The notes under the pieces were generated by a model, which did not search any database, had not been told where the DNA came from, and saw nothing but the letters and a program-made list of their open reading frames with translations. A stretch of 64,000 nt of DNA from assembly GCF_000797465.1 (NCBI RefSeq), contig NZ_JSWG01000004.1, positions 62,001 through 126,000 of the forward strand. The letters run 5' to 3'. The DNA is from Psychroserpens jangbogonensis (GTDB lineage Bacteria > Bacteroidota > Bacteroidia > Flavobacteriales > Flavobacteriaceae). Position 1 is the stretch's first letter; each line of letters opens with the position of its first letter. Positions 36,719 to 46,510 of this stretch are shown here, piece by piece. Position numbers and translations under genes: made by a program.

Positions 36719-37168
36719 CTAATTTAAATTCCTTTTTTCAACAAAGAAACGTTTCATTAATTCTGAGGCTTCTTCAGCAAGAACACCGCTTACAACTTCA
36801 GTTTTAGGATGAAGTTTTGTGCCTAGTGTTTTAAATCCACGTTTGTCATCGCTGGCACCATAAACAATTTTTGAAATCTGACTCCAATACAAAGCGCCTG
36901 CACACATTTGGCAAGGTTCTAATGTAACGTAGAGAGTACAATTGGTTAAATACTTTCCGCCCAAAAAGTTTGCAGCAGCAGTTATTGCTTGCATTTCGGC
37001 ATGAGCAGTTACGTCATTTAATAATTCGGTAAGATTATGTGATCTAGCAATAATTCTATCTTTAATAACCACTACAGCACCAACAGGAATTTCGCCTTTT
37101 TCAAAAGCATCTTGAGCCTCTTGCAAGGCTTTTTTCATAAAGTAAGTATCGTCAAAAGGGTTTTCCAT
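36719..37168 (-). CDS. tadA: tRNA adenosine deaminase
   Basis: Converts adenosine 34 of tRNA-Arg(ACG) to inosine. The 149-residue cytidine-deaminase-fold protein has zinc ligand His56 and proton-shuttle Glu58 (TAHAEMQ) and zinc ligands Cys86 and Cys89 (PCQMCAGAL). It is divergent from dxs with only 56 bases to the dxs start chosen here. Confidence 0.93.
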   Translation of the reverse strand: MENPFDDTYFMKKALQEAQDAFEKGEIPVGAVVVIKDRIIARSHNLTELLNDVTAHAEMQAITAAANFLGGKYLTNCTLYVTLEPCQMCAGALYWSQISKIVYGASDDKRGFKTLGTKLHPKTEVVSGVLAEEASELMKRFFVEKRNLN

Positions 37169-37209
37169 TTATGAAGAGAATTCGTAATCAAAAATACAAT
37201 TTCAAATGG

Positions 37210-37217
37210 TACATTTG
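37210..37217 (+). promoter_or_regulatory. Minus-7 box that decides the dxs start
   Basis: TACATTTG matches TAnnTTTG and lies seven bases before the ATG at 37225. Because it falls inside the longer reading frame from 37171, it argues for the downstream start. Confidence 0.55.
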
Positions 37218-37224
37218 TAATGGA

Positions 37225-39003
37225 ATGAAAAAATTATTAGACCATATCAATTTCCCTTCAGATTTAAAACAATTAAATCAAGATGAGTTGCCACAACTTG
37301 CTAAAGAGTTGCGTGAGTTTATTATCAATATTGTCGCTACTAAAGAAGGACATTTAGGAGCAAGCCTTGGCGTTGTAGAATTGACGCTAGCGCTACACTA
37401 TGTGTTTAATACGCCTGATGATCTTTTGGTTTGGGATGTTGGGCATCAAGCATATGGTCATAAAATACTAACAGGAAGAAAGAATGTATTTCATACTAAC
37501 AGACAGTTTGGAGGTATTAGCGGATTTCCAAAACGTGATGAAAGTGATTATGATACGTTTGGCGTTGGACATTCATCGACCTCAATTTCTGCTGCATTAG
37601 GAATGGCTATTGCATCAAAACTTAAAGGGGAAAACAAACAACATATTGCAATTATTGGTGATGCATCTATTGCTAGTGGAATGGCCTTTGAAGGGTTAAA
37701 CCATGCAGGTGTTACTGATGCTAATTTATTGGTGATTTTAAATGATAATGCAATTGGAATTGATCCGAGCGTTGGCGCATTAAAACAATACTTGACAAAC
37801 GTAAAAAAAGGAAAAGAGAAACAAGATAATATCTTTGAAGCTCTAAATTTTGATTATTCTGGACCAATTGATGGCCATGACTTACCAACTTTGATTTCAG
37901 AATTGGAACGCTTAAAAACGGTTAAAGGTCCTAAGTTTTTACATGTTATCACAACTAAAGGAAAAGGATTAAGACAAGCTGAAGCAGACCAAGTTAAATA
38001 TCATGCACCAGGAAAGTTTGATGCAACAACTGGAGATGTTCACGTTAAATCTACTACGAAACAACCACCTAAATTTCAAGATGTTTTTGGACATACAATT
38101 GTTGAATTGGCAAAGGCAAACAAAAAAATTGTAGGTATTACACCAGCAATGCCAACAGGTAGTTCTTTAAAGTTTATGATGGAGCAATTACCAGATCGTG
38201 CTTTTGATGTTGGTATCGCTGAGCAACATGCAGTCACTTTAGCTGCAGGAATGGCTACACAAGGATTAATTCCGTTTTGTAATATCTATTCTACCTTTTT
38301 ACAGCGTGCTTACGATCAAGTAATTCATGATGTGGCTATTCAGAAGCTTCCAGTAATTTTTTGTTTAGATCGTGCTGGCTTGGTTGGTGAGGATGGTGCA
38401 ACACATCATGGTGTTTTTGATTTAGCGTATCTCAGATGTATACCAAATCTAATTCTATTTGCTCCAAGGAATGAAATAGAGTTACGGAATATTATGTATA
38501 CTGCTCAATTGGGATTAAAAAAGCCTATTGTTATTAGGTATCCAAGAGGTAGAGGTCATATTTTAGATTGGAAACAACCTTTCTCAAAAATTGAAATAGG
38601 AAAAGGAGAACAACTAAAAGAAGGTAATGGTTTAGCCGTTTTGAGTATTGGAACTGTTTCAGATATAATTACTCAAGCACTTAAAAAGGTTAGTAATAGT
38701 GACGCTATTGCTCATTACGATATGAGGTTTGTGAAACCTTTAGACGAGCATTTATTACACAATGTTTTTGAAAAATTCACAAGTATTGTCACCATAGAAG
38801 ATGGAACAATTTCCGGAGGTTTTGGAAGTGCTATTCTTGAGTTTGCATCTGCACACAACTACAAAAACACTATACAGGTATTAGGGATTCCTGATGAATT
38901 TGTTGAACATGGCAGTAAAGAACAATTACAAACACATTTGAAAATTGATGAATCAAGTATTTGTAACGTTTTAAATTCTACTCTTCGTTTTCTAAATCTG
39001 TAG
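37225..39003 (+). CDS. dxs: 1-deoxy-D-xylulose-5-phosphate synthase
   Basis: First step of the non-mevalonate isoprenoid pathway: pyruvate plus glyceraldehyde 3-phosphate to DXP, with thiamine diphosphate. The chosen ATG gives 592 residues and the start MKKLLDHINFPSDLK; the frame is open 18 codons further up, but that part overlaps the promoter box. Visible motifs: GHLGASLGVVELT, DVGHQAYGHKILTGR, the ThDP site IGDASIASGMAFEGLNHAG, then GIAEQHAVTLAAGMA and DRAGLVGEDGATHHG. Supplies precursors for the prenyl synthetase elsewhere in this window. Confidence 0.95.
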   Translation: MKKLLDHINFPSDLKQLNQDELPQLAKELREFIINIVATKEGHLGASLGVVELTLALHYVFNTPDDLLVWDVGHQAYGHKILTGRKNVFHTNRQFGGISGFPKRDESDYDTFGVGHSSTSISAALGMAIASKLKGENKQHIAIIGDASIASGMAFEGLNHAGVTDANLLVILNDNAIGIDPSVGALKQYLTNVKKGKEKQDNIFEALNFDYSGPIDGHDLPTLISELERLKTVKGPKFLHVITTKGKGLRQAEADQVKYHAPGKFDATTGDVHVKSTTKQPPKFQDVFGHTIVELAKANKKIVGITPAMPTGSSLKFMMEQLPDRAFDVGIAEQHAVTLAAGMATQGLIPFCNIYSTFLQRAYDQVIHDVAIQKLPVIFCLDRAGLVGEDGATHHGVFDLAYLRCIPNLILFAPRNEIELRNIMYTAQLGLKKPIVIRYPRGRGHILDWKQPFSKIEIGKGEQLKEGNGLAVLSIGTVSDIITQALKKVSNSDAIAHYDMRFVKPLDEHLLHNVFEKFTSIVTIEDGTISGGFGSAILEFASAHNYKNTIQVLGIPDEFVEHGSKEQLQTHLKIDESSICNVLNSTLRFLNL

Positions 39004-39151
39004 TTGCTAATTCTGACTGGTCACTAGAGTTATATAATTCAACAGAATTTTGAAACTCTGGATTCCTGTTTTTCGTGACATCATTTAGCATAACTAAAAA
39101 GGCTAAGGTCACAAAAAAGATAACAACAATAAACTCGACATTTTTTCTCAT
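38978..39151 (-). CDS. Small single-span membrane protein, hypothetical
   Basis: From the ATG at 39151 the product has 57 residues: a short basic start (MRKNVEF), one hydrophobic helix (about 8-22) and an acidic, polar tail. A 20-residue longer form from 39211 is possible but has no helix-like start. The 3' end overlaps the last 26 bases of dxs in antisense. No family recognised; real expression is unproven. Confidence 0.45.
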   Translation of the reverse strand: MRKNVEFIVVIFFVTLAFLVMLNDVTKNRNPEFQNSVELYNSSDQSELATTDLENEE

Positions 39152-39236
39152 GATAGTAGGTTTATATGATTTGGGCTTATCAATATATGCAATAATAAAG
39201 GTAAAATGCAAATTTAATCGACGAAATGCATTAAAT

Positions 39237-39270
39237 AAAAAAAGGAGAACTATGACAGTTCCCCTTTTTT
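39237..39270 (-). terminator. Terminator of the beta-propeller T9SS gene
   Basis: Read on the minus strand: a stem of nine pairs with one mismatch (AGGGGAACT/AGTTCTCCT), loop of five, followed by a T-run; 17 bases after the stop of the gene ending at 39288. Confidence 0.7.
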
Positions 39271-39287
39271 AGCATTAAGATTATGCT

Positions 39288-42077
39288 TTATTTGATAATA
39301 ATCTTTTTTGTTTCAGTAACATTTCCAACGCTAATATTCACAAAGTAAATTCCTGAATTAAGATTTAAATTAATCTCATTTCTTGAATTAGAAATATTGA
39401 TTTTAGAAGTATATACTTTTTGTCCGCTAATGTTATAAATATTCATGTCAGCATCTCCAAGATTATTTTTTGAAGCCACCGTAATTTGTCCATTAGATAT
39501 TGTTGGGAATATTGAAATCAAGTTAGATTCTAACTGACTTTCAAGTACACTCAAAGGAGCAGCAGTAAATTGACTTGTAAATAATCCTCTACCATAAGTT
39601 GTTGCCAAAATAGTGTTATCAGAAGATCTTAAGTCAAGGTCTAATACAGTAACATCGCTCATGCCATTGTAGGCCTGAATCCAATTAGGATTAGCTACAG
39701 TGAAATTACCTGTTGCCCAAACCCCTAATTCTGTTCCTATAATTAACTCATTAGGAAGTAGAGGGTTTCTTAAAATACATTTAACTGGTAAATCTGGTAA
39801 GTTACCTTCAAGACTTCTCCATGAAGTACCTCCATCATCAGTATACCAAATACTTTGTACACCATAGTTATGCATAGTTACAAAAATTTCATCTTCGTCA
39901 TCTCCATATTCTATATCAGAAACACTACCAATAAATGGCCCACTTATTTCACTCCATCCAGGAGAAGTATCTGCATTAACAACTTTAACAAGATTTCCGT
40001 TTTTTAATCCTACTAACAATGTTGCTGTATTTGTAGGAAGTACTCCACCAGTAGCATGAGGATTTAACTTAAATGCTGATGGCTCTGCAGTAAGAAGAGC
40101 GTTAGTCAATAATGAAGTATTTAGTATCGCTTCAATATTAACATTAACATATCTTCCAATTCTACGATTTCCTCCAGAAGTAGCATTTGTATATAATACG
40201 TTTCTGTTGTCGTCAAGTTCTGCTTGATTTATAAAATCTCCGTTTTGATTATTGACAATAGTATAAGCGTTTGAATTTACATTTGGATAGTCTGAATAAA
40301 TATGATTTTGACCAAAATATGAAGTAATTAAATATGTACCATCTTTACTAATCTCAGTATAAGCACCATCACCACCTCTAGGGTCAACAAATGAATTGGC
40401 ACCTGCACCTGCATCAAATACCATTTGACTACCATTATCTTGAGCTCCTGCAACTAAGTCATCTCCATCTGGCACATCAACTTGGTTAATGTCACCATAG
40501 TAAAACTGAACTGTATTAAAATCTCTATTTCTTTCTACGATAGCATTGGTATTTCCTGGGTTAGGATTTGCCGCTAAAATATCTGGAGAATAGAACACAC
40601 CTCCATCATTTCCGAAAACAGCTTCAGTATCATTCGTTCCAGGTCTAAACACAATAGCATGTTGATCTGCATGAACGAAAGGAACTTGTAATGATCCTAA
40701 ATTAAAACCATTTGTCCATTTAGAGATTTGATCCCATGAAATTCCGAAATCATCAGATCTATGTAAATTGATACCACCAACATATAATCTGTTGTTTCCA
40801 TCGGCTTCAATTGGTAAATCATAAAAAGATTGTCCTCTAGTATAATCGTTTGCTGGAGTATCAGTACCTACGTCATCTGGTTCTGAAGATAAAGAGCTTA
40901 CACTTGTAAAACCATTGTTAGTGAAAAACAAATCTGCCGTACCTCTATTTGCAGCTACCCAGAAAAGGTTAGCATTCGTACTAGAAGGTTCTAATTCTGT
41001 TCTACCAGCACCAGAAATGGTTGCTTCTAGAGTAAAGTTTACACCATCAGTAGATTTGTAAATATCTCCACCTGGATCTCCAAAAGGATTTCTTGTTGTA
41101 GTCATCCAAACATTGTTATTGATATCTAATTCTAAATCACAAGGATTCTTGAAATTACCATTAGTATGGGTTATATCAAAGCGATTCCAGTTGTCACCAC
41201 CATCATCAGATTTATATAATCCCATTTCTTCTGTACCATGGAAATTATTTGGGCTATTTGCAGAACCATATCCTGCACTAGCAATACCTGCATAAATTTC
41301 AGTAACTCCACCATTGTCTCTTGCTACAATGTCATTCACATAGAAAATACCATTAACAACTCCATTCCCTACATTAAAACTATCATAACCTCCAAGGACA
41401 TTAGTCCAATTGATACCAGCATCAGTAGATCTCCAAATACCTCTTCCTACAGCATCTCCAGTTGTAAAAGATTCACCTGAACCTATATAAAATGTATTGG
41501 TGTTATTAGGATCATAAATTATTGCAGTTACCGAAATGTTAGCTTGAATGTTTAGCTGAGTCCATGATGAATTTTGATTTGTGATATCATCATTCACCCA
41601 TAAACCACCAGAAACTCCACCTGCGAACACACGTGTATAATCATCAGCTGGATTTGCATTACCTACATCATTAGGATCAAACATAATACCTCTTGTACGA
41701 CCACCTTGATTGTTTGGTCCTCTATCAATCCATGGGTTGTTGGCATCGCCTCCAACACCTCTATTTAGAGCTGACCTTTGTGCTTTTAATTCTGCTTGAA
41801 CTTCCATAACACGTTCAGGCATTGGTTTTCCTGTTGAAGGATCCATAGATAATTCCCACATTTGCTCATTAAAAGCATTTGGAGGCAAGCCTAAAGCTTT
41901 TCTTTCTGCTCTAGGAAGCATTTTTGTCTCTTTAAAGGGACTGTTTTCTAAAAACTCTTCGTGTTGCTGTTGCAATTTTGCAATAGCATTCTCCTCTTCA
42001 TTCTTATTGTTAAGTAAGAATATTGCAATAGAAGACACTATCAAAACTGAAGCAAAAATTAGTAATTTGTTTTTCAT
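39288..42077 (-). CDS. T9SS-secreted beta-propeller (VPS10/sortilin-BNR type) protein
   Basis: From the ATG at 42077 the product has 929 residues; a TTG three codons upstream is also in frame. It starts with a membrane-spanning signal (about 1-23), then a charged helical region, then a large beta-propeller built of BNR/Asp-box units (STDAGINW, SDDGGDNW, SDDFGISW, TDDGGTSW), as in sortilin-like domains. The C-terminal 75 residues are a T9SS type A sorting domain (from about SIFPTISNGQITV to ETKKIIIK). Expected to be exported; such proteins are often called glycosyl hydrolases by similarity, but no catalytic residues are evident. Starts 21 bases after dgt, so probably in the same transcript. 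Confidence 0.88.
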   Translation of the reverse strand: MKNKLLIFASVLIVSSIAIFLLNNKNEEENAIAKLQQQHEEFLENSPFKETKMLPRAERKALGLPPNAFNEQMWELSMDPSTGKPMPERVMEVQAELKAQRSALNRGVGGDANNPWIDRGPNNQGGRTRGIMFDPNDVGNANPADDYTRVFAGGVSGGLWVNDDITNQNSSWTQLNIQANISVTAIIYDPNNTNTFYIGSGESFTTGDAVGRGIWRSTDAGINWTNVLGGYDSFNVGNGVVNGIFYVNDIVARDNGGVTEIYAGIASAGYGSANSPNNFHGTEEMGLYKSDDGGDNWNRFDITHTNGNFKNPCDLELDINNNVWMTTTRNPFGDPGGDIYKSTDGVNFTLEATISGAGRTELEPSSTNANLFWVAANRGTADLFFTNNGFTSVSSLSSEPDDVGTDTPANDYTRGQSFYDLPIEADGNNRLYVGGINLHRSDDFGISWDQISKWTNGFNLGSLQVPFVHADQHAIVFRPGTNDTEAVFGNDGGVFYSPDILAANPNPGNTNAIVERNRDFNTVQFYYGDINQVDVPDGDDLVAGAQDNGSQMVFDAGAGANSFVDPRGGDGAYTEISKDGTYLITSYFGQNHIYSDYPNVNSNAYTIVNNQNGDFINQAELDDNRNVLYTNATSGGNRRIGRYVNVNIEAILNTSLLTNALLTAEPSAFKLNPHATGGVLPTNTATLLVGLKNGNLVKVVNADTSPGWSEISGPFIGSVSDIEYGDDEDEIFVTMHNYGVQSIWYTDDGGTSWRSLEGNLPDLPVKCILRNPLLPNELIIGTELGVWATGNFTVANPNWIQAYNGMSDVTVLDLDLRSSDNTILATTYGRGLFTSQFTAAPLSVLESQLESNLISIFPTISNGQITVASKNNLGDADMNIYNISGQKVYTSKINISNSRNEINLNLNSGIYFVNISVGNVTETKKIIIK

Positions 42078-42098
42078 CTTTTTCAATTTTTTTTTTAA

Positions 42099-43442
42099 TT
42101 ATAAATGGTTTCCTTTTAATTTATTAAATGTTAATATGGCATTTCTATCAGATAATTTTGAAATGTAAAAACACACTGACAATAAGTTTTGGTACAACGT
42201 ATCTTGTTTTATGTCTATGTTTTTCGGGAAAACTTTCAAAATTAGGTTATCAAAATTGGATGGTTTCCCTACAAAATTATTTGAAACAGCAGTTGTAAAG
42301 ATATTCAAAAGCTCATTAATAACCTTAAATCCTGCGATTTCCTTATCAATAACATCTTTAGATTGATAAATGTTTTCAATGCTGAGTTTAATGATATCCT
42401 TTATTTGAGCTTCATACTTACTTTGGTCTAACAAAGCTTTAGAGTATGTTCCATTAAGAATGTCGTCTTCATTATTCATAAACAATTCAACAGCTTCATT
42501 AATTAAAGTGTTTATTGCTAAAGCCCTTAAGTAACTCACTCTATCTTGAGTAGTAGATAATAAGTTGTATTTATTTGTGTTTATAGTGTCCCTTACAAGA
42601 TTGATTAAATATTCGAGAGCATATTCTTCTTGTATGAGACCAAGATTTATTCCATCTTCAAAATCAATAATAGTATAACAAATGTCATCTGCCGCTTCAA
42701 CTAAAAAAGCTAAAGGATGCCTACAAAAACTGATATCATCTTCTGCTCCTCTTTTGACTAAACCGAGTTCATTAGCCACATCTGTAAATGCTTCTGTTTC
42801 ACTCTGGAAGAATCCATATTTTTTATCTGCTATATGTGATGTTGGTTTTTTAGGAAGTGATTCCTTAGGATATTTCATAAAAGCACCAAGCGTTGTATAA
42901 CTAAGTCTTAAACCACCTTCGCGTCCTTGTCTGCTTTCTGTTAAAATTTTAAAACCATTAGCATTCCCTTCAAAATCACAAAGGTCTTGGTATTGCTTAG
43001 CGGTTAATTCATTTTTAAAACGCATGCCTTCACCTGACTTAAAAAATTCACCAATTGATTTCTCTCCACTGTGACCAAAAGGTGGATTCCCAATATCGTG
43101 AGCTAAAGATGCAGCAGCCACAATAGTACCGAAATCGTTGGCTCGATAGCCTAAAGTGTCTTTTAAATGCGGATGTTTTTCTAAAAGTTTTTGCCCTACT
43201 TTTCTTCCAAGGGATCTTCCTACAACACTAACTTCTAAACTATGTGTTAATCTCGTGTGTACAAAATCTGTTTCTGATAAAGGGATAACCTGGGTTTTGT
43301 CTTGAAGACTTCTAAACTCTGAAGAAAAGATAATTCTGTCATAATCAACCTCAAAACCTAAGCGTGTTTCATCTTGTTCTTTTCGTAGTCTTTTATGCGT
43401 ATCACCAAAACGTTTAAGAGATAAAAGTTGTTCCCAATTCAT
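42099..43442 (-). CDS. dgt: Deoxyguanosinetriphosphate triphosphohydrolase (dGTPase)
   Basis: Hydrolyses dGTP to deoxyguanosine and triphosphate, controlling dNTP pools. The HD-domain signature is complete: His67 (LTHSLEV), His115-Asp116 (LAHDIGNPPFGHSGE, with His124) and a later Asp in EAADDICYTIIDFEDG. The ATG at 43442 (MNWEQLLSLKRFGDT) is preferred; an in-frame ATG at 43460 and a TTG at 43466 are alternatives. The product has 447 residues. It is followed by the propeller-protein gene on the same strand. Confidence 0.92.
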   Translation of the reverse strand: MNWEQLLSLKRFGDTHKRLRKEQDETRLGFEVDYDRIIFSSEFRSLQDKTQVIPLSETDFVHTRLTHSLEVSVVGRSLGRKVGQKLLEKHPHLKDTLGYRANDFGTIVAAASLAHDIGNPPFGHSGEKSIGEFFKSGEGMRFKNELTAKQYQDLCDFEGNANGFKILTESRQGREGGLRLSYTTLGAFMKYPKESLPKKPTSHIADKKYGFFQSETEAFTDVANELGLVKRGAEDDISFCRHPLAFLVEAADDICYTIIDFEDGINLGLIQEEYALEYLINLVRDTINTNKYNLLSTTQDRVSYLRALAINTLINEAVELFMNNEDDILNGTYSKALLDQSKYEAQIKDIIKLSIENIYQSKDVIDKEIAGFKVINELLNIFTTAVSNNFVGKPSNFDNLILKVFPKNIDIKQDTLYQNLLSVCFYISKLSDRNAILTFNKLKGNHL

Positions 43443-43622
43443 AGTAAATTTTTTAGGCATGTGCAAGATAACACATCAATGTTAAATTATCGTTTCCTAA
43501 GTACAAAAAAAATGAAGCGTTCGTAACATTGAGGTAACTTTTTTATGACTTAGGTTTAACCTCATATTAACCTTGACTTTACACTATGACAGTTTCTTTG
43601 CATCAACAAATTAAAACGACTA

Positions 43623-46460
43623 ATGAGAATATTTGTATTACTTACGATACTGTTTTATACGACCCTAGGGTTTGCTCAAAATACTGGAACAATTGCTGGG
43701 AAATTAATTGATAAAGAATATAATGATGAGCCCTTAGCTTTTGGTAATGTATTAATTAAAGGAACAACAACTGGTACAACATCTGATTTTGATGGATTAT
43801 TCGGTGTGGATAATTTATCTCCTGGGACTTATGTTCTTGTATTTAGTTTTGTGGGTTATGAAACTCAAGAAATTTCAGTTGAAGTAACTACGGGAAGTAT
43901 AACTGAAGTTAATGTTTTTATGTCAGCAAGTGCGGCGACTTTAGATGAGGTTGTCATTACAACGACTAAGCGTAAAGTAAGTGAATCAGCTCTGTTGCTT
44001 GATCAAAAGAAAGCTGTTGCAATAAAACAAAGTATTGGTGCTGAAGAATTATCAAGAAAAGGTGTTAGTAACGCAGCAGGAGCTGTTGCTAAAATATCTG
44101 GTGTATCTAAACAAGAAGGCTCTAGTAATGTATATGTTCGAGGTTTAGGTGATCGTTACCAAAATACAACCTTCAATGGATTGTCTTTACCTTCAAATGA
44201 CATCAATAAAAAGAATATTGATTTAGATTTGTTTACATCTGATATTATTGAAAATGTTTCAATCAGTAAAGCATATTCAATAAGTTTTTATGGTGATTTC
44301 TCTGCTGGTAATGTAGATATTTCTTCTAAAGATTATAAAGGCAAAGGCTTTTTCGATTTTGAAATTGGATCTTCTATAAATACCAATGCTGCAGGAGAAA
44401 ATTTTGTTAAGAGTGAAGGTACTAGTTACTTTGGATACTACAATAGATATGACAATAATCCTTTTGCTGTAGTGTTGTCTCATGGCATTGATCCTGTTGA
44501 AGGTTATACTCCAATAGCAGTTAATTTTGGTGGTTCGTTTGGGAAATCTTTTGATTTCGAAAATGGAAGTCGATTAAGTATTTATGGTACAGGATCTTTT
44601 AATAATGGATTCGAGTATAGAAGGGGTGTTACAACAGACTACACCAACGTAGAAAAGAAATCATTTGAGGATTCTGAAGAGTATGAATATTCAACCCAAA
44701 CAACAGGTATGCTTGGATTAAATTTCAAAATAGATAGTGAACATTCATTCCGCTTTAATTCTTTATTCATTAACAGTTCATCAGACAAGGTTGGGTATTT
44801 TGGTATCGATGGCTTAGGAAGAAACAGAGATGCCATAGCAGATACAGACAAGGGATTTTACCAAATGAATGTTCAATTTAATCAAAACCTTATCTATGTA
44901 AATCAAATAATGGGTAAGCATAATTTTGAAAAATTAAATTTGGATTGGGCAATAGGATATAATGTTGTTAACGCTCATGAACCAGATAGAAAACGTATCA
45001 CTTTAGAAAATTATGATACGGTGTTTGATAATGATCCTTCAACTAATCCAATATTTTATAGTAACGTAGATTTTGATAACCAACGTTATTTTCAGAATAT
45101 CGAGGATAATGAACTTAATAGTACTTTGAATTTAGCCTATTCAGTTTCTGAAAAATTAAAGTTTAACCTTGGTTATAACGGCAAAAGTAAAGAGCGTAGC
45201 TTCGATAATAATCGATATGGTTATGATATTCTTAGTTCTCAAACGCAAGCAGGAAATCCTAATAGTTTAAATAGCTTTTTTACTTTAGATAATCTACAAG
45301 TAAATCCCAGTGGAAATGGATTATATACAATAAAAGTATTTAGACCAATACCTATTTCTCCTGATGGGAATCAAACTCTAGGTACAACAAACAGACCTGG
45401 ATTAAATGAAAACACATACAATGGAAGTTTAGATGTTTATGCAGGGTATTTTAATGCAGAAATAAAAGCAGGTGATAAATGGTTATTTGTTCCTGGTATT
45501 CGTGTAGAATCTTTTATACAAAACATAGATTATGATGTTATTAACCAAGGTAATGAAGGTATTGGAAGCAGATCTTTTTCTGATGTTGTTTACTTGCCAA
45601 GTTTAAATATTAAATACAGCTTAACTGAAGATCAAAACTTGCGTTTTTCTGCAAGTCAAACAATTTCCCTTCCAGAATTTAAAGAAGTAGCACCATTTGT
45701 ATATGAAGGTGTTTCACAACGTATAGGTGGTAATCCAGACGTTTTAGGCTATTCAGAAATTTTAAACTTAGACTTGAAATATGAGTGGTTTATGAGTAAA
45801 TCTGAAATTCTATCTGCTGCAGTATTCTACAAACAAATTAATGACCCAATTAACCAAGTTGTAGCATTTGATGCTACTGGAACACAGCGTTTTTTTAGAA
45901 CTGGAAATCAGGCTCAGGTTATAGGGTTTGAAGCAGAGGTTAGAAAAAACATCATTTTGAACACGGGTGAAGATGATGATACTGCTAAACTTTCGGTAGG
46001 TTTAAATGCAACATATATTCATACTGAACAGGATTTGTATGAATCTATTGATGGTTCATTATTCGATGTTAGTTTTAGAGATGATAGCGAGGAATTACAA
46101 GGTGCCTCTCCATTCATTATAAATGCAGATATTAATTATTCTCCAACTTTTGGAAATTATAAACCTTCTGCCAATTTAATGTTTTCTTATTTCTCAGACA
46201 GAATAGATGCTTTAGGTTCAGGACAATTAGGTAATGTAATTGAAACAGGATTACCAAATTTAGACTTCGTTCTTCAGAATAAAATTTCAAAAAAATTTGA
46301 AATCAATCTAGCAGCTAGAAACCTTTTAAATCCAACAGTACAATATTTCAGACAAGGAACTTCAGTAGGCGATGTATTAGTAACCTCTCCAAATGGTAAA
46401 GATGTTACTAATTATGAAAGAGGTATCGATTTGTCAATACAACTTAAATACAAATTTTAA
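43623..46460 (+). CDS. TonB-dependent outer-membrane receptor
   Basis: A 945-residue protein: signal peptide (1-19, ending GFAQ), a carboxypeptidase D regulatory-like domain (about 22-105, GTIAGKLIDKEYNDEPLAFGNVLIKG region, split here), a plug domain (about 120-240, with VYVRGLGDRYQNTTFNGL) and a 22-strand barrel ending in aromatic Phe (LKYKF). It imports a substrate using TonB energy. No SusD partner follows; instead a lipoprotein of beta-helix type is 50 bases downstream. The nearby phosphate genes make a phosphorus source possible, but this is only context. Confidence 0.93.
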   Translation: MRIFVLLTILFYTTLGFAQNTGTIAGKLIDKEYNDEPLAFGNVLIKGTTTGTTSDFDGLFGVDNLSPGTYVLVFSFVGYETQEISVEVTTGSITEVNVFMSASAATLDEVVITTTKRKVSESALLLDQKKAVAIKQSIGAEELSRKGVSNAAGAVAKISGVSKQEGSSNVYVRGLGDRYQNTTFNGLSLPSNDINKKNIDLDLFTSDIIENVSISKAYSISFYGDFSAGNVDISSKDYKGKGFFDFEIGSSINTNAAGENFVKSEGTSYFGYYNRYDNNPFAVVLSHGIDPVEGYTPIAVNFGGSFGKSFDFENGSRLSIYGTGSFNNGFEYRRGVTTDYTNVEKKSFEDSEEYEYSTQTTGMLGLNFKIDSEHSFRFNSLFINSSSDKVGYFGIDGLGRNRDAIADTDKGFYQMNVQFNQNLIYVNQIMGKHNFEKLNLDWAIGYNVVNAHEPDRKRITLENYDTVFDNDPSTNPIFYSNVDFDNQRYFQNIEDNELNSTLNLAYSVSEKLKFNLGYNGKSKERSFDNNRYGYDILSSQTQAGNPNSLNSFFTLDNLQVNPSGNGLYTIKVFRPIPISPDGNQTLGTTNRPGLNENTYNGSLDVYAGYFNAEIKAGDKWLFVPGIRVESFIQNIDYDVINQGNEGIGSRSFSDVVYLPSLNIKYSLTEDQNLRFSASQTISLPEFKEVAPFVYEGVSQRIGGNPDVLGYSEILNLDLKYEWFMSKSEILSAAVFYKQINDPINQVVAFDATGTQRFFRTGNQAQVIGFEAEVRKNIILNTGEDDDTAKLSVGLNATYIHTEQDLYESIDGSLFDVSFRDDSEELQGASPFIINADINYSPTFGNYKPSANLMFSYFSDRIDALGSGQLGNVIETGLPNLDFVLQNKISKKFEINLAARNLLNPTVQYFRQGTSVGDVLVTSPNGKDVTNYERGIDLSIQLKYKF

Positions 46461-46510
46461 ACATAAACTATAAACGTAAATCAGAACTTTAATTAAACAC
46501 ACAAAAAACA

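Noticed and set aside
37171-37224. N-terminal extension of dxs by 18 codons
   Set aside because: It contains the promoter box and is not similar to the usual dxs start.
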